Under the pieces are notes generated by a model that saw only the letters and a list, made by a program, of their open reading frames with translations, was not told the DNA's origin and did no database searches. Shown piece after piece: positions 5,543 to 5,565 of a DNA stretch of 5,565 bases. The stretch covers positions 1-5,565 of the forward strand of contig DIFE01000124.1 of NCBI GenBank assembly GCA_002418985.1, given 5' to 3'. Positions within the stretch are counted from its first letter, which is position 1, and the number at the start of each line of letters is the position of its first letter. The DNA is from Deltaproteobacteria bacterium UBA5756. GTDB lineage: Bacteria > Desulfobacterota > Syntrophorhabdia > Syntrophorhabdales > Syntrophorhabdaceae. The translations under genes and the position numbers were made by a program.

Positions 5543-5565
5543 GATTCCTGAGAAGCAACTCCCCA
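5350..5565 (+). pseudogene. REP-associated tyrosine transposase (RAYT)-like, N-terminal remnant
   Basis: The frame through 5358 reads PRKERMNVPGTIHRIVVR, which matches the usual opening of Y1-type RAYT proteins (basic PRK, then xPGxxxHVxxRG). These are single-strand DNA transposases related to IS200/IS605. The ATG at 5350 is one base out of frame; a sixth C in the run at 5354-5358 would restore MSPRKER, so a one-base deletion is likely. Alternatively the internal ATG at 5370, with AAGGA upstream, could start a short product. After about 20 residues the family sequence is lost (expected G-x-x-x-x-x-I-F is replaced by DTYKSTEQ), and the HUH motif and catalytic tyrosine are not seen in the window. 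The frame stays open to the window edge. Family assignment rests on about 18 residues. Confidence 0.55.
5537..5565 (+). repeat. IS-end-like repeat at the right edge
   Basis: Positions 5544-5559 match the left terminal repeat of the IS at 15 of 16 bases (AGAAGC in place of AGAAGT). The match extends outwards by TTG and inwards by TC. Positions 5537-5551 are the exact reverse complement of 241-255. It could be the left end of a second IS copy beginning just beyond the window, or a solo end; the window stops too soon to tell. Confidence 0.6.

Overview
The window reads as a mobile-element-rich accessory segment of a Gram-negative bacterium. The evidence is exported proteins with Sec-type leaders, strong AGGAGG ribosome binding sites, an arylsulfatase relic and moderate GC content. 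A Desulfobacterota-like host would fit the mix of IS1182-type and RAYT-type elements, but this is a weak inference because no taxonomic marker gene is present.

Layout: (1) Positions 1-291 hold no supportable gene. They contain a G/C-rich hairpin (98-114) and, at 210-255, a compact inverted pair of repeat ends that may act as the terminator of the next operon. (2) Positions 292-2628 are a tight three-gene operon on the minus strand, read right to left. It encodes an exported 217-aa protein of unknown function, then (TGA directly abutting ATG) an exported 311-aa protein with two DxDxDG calcium-loop-like motifs, then after 15 nt a 243-aa lysozyme/lytic-transglycosylase-like protein without a signal peptide. 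A peptidoglycan-cleaving protein lacking a leader beside two exported partners is the arrangement seen for secreted cell-wall hydrolase effectors with periplasmic immunity proteins. That is the most interesting hypothesis here, and it is unproven. (3) Positions 2814-4617 are a complete-looking IS1182-family insertion sequence with perfect 16-bp terminal inverted repeats, an intact 561-aa DDE transposase and a promoter so close to the ATG that the mRNA may be leaderless. (4) Positions 4611-4684 are two perfect 37-bp tandem copies that overlap the last 7 bp of the IS and abut the break of the next gene. (5) Positions 4675-5166 (minus strand) are the N-terminal part of an arylsulfatase, cut off where the tandem repeat begins, with its promoter and ribosome binding site still recognisable. 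(6) Positions 5274-5565 hold the start of a REP-associated tyrosine transposase (RAYT)-like gene running rightwards. It is apparently frameshifted in a C-run, loses recognisable similarity after about 20 residues, and lies between inverted AAATGTTGAAAT repeats, so it looks like a decayed or MITE-like derivative.

Relatives of the IS terminus (ATTCCTGAGAAG-YAAC) recur at both edges of the window, at 217-255 and 5537-5565. This suggests repeated insertion, deletion and rearrangement by one end family. The operon on the left looks intact and expressed. The right third is debris in which only the IS transposase is likely to encode a full product.
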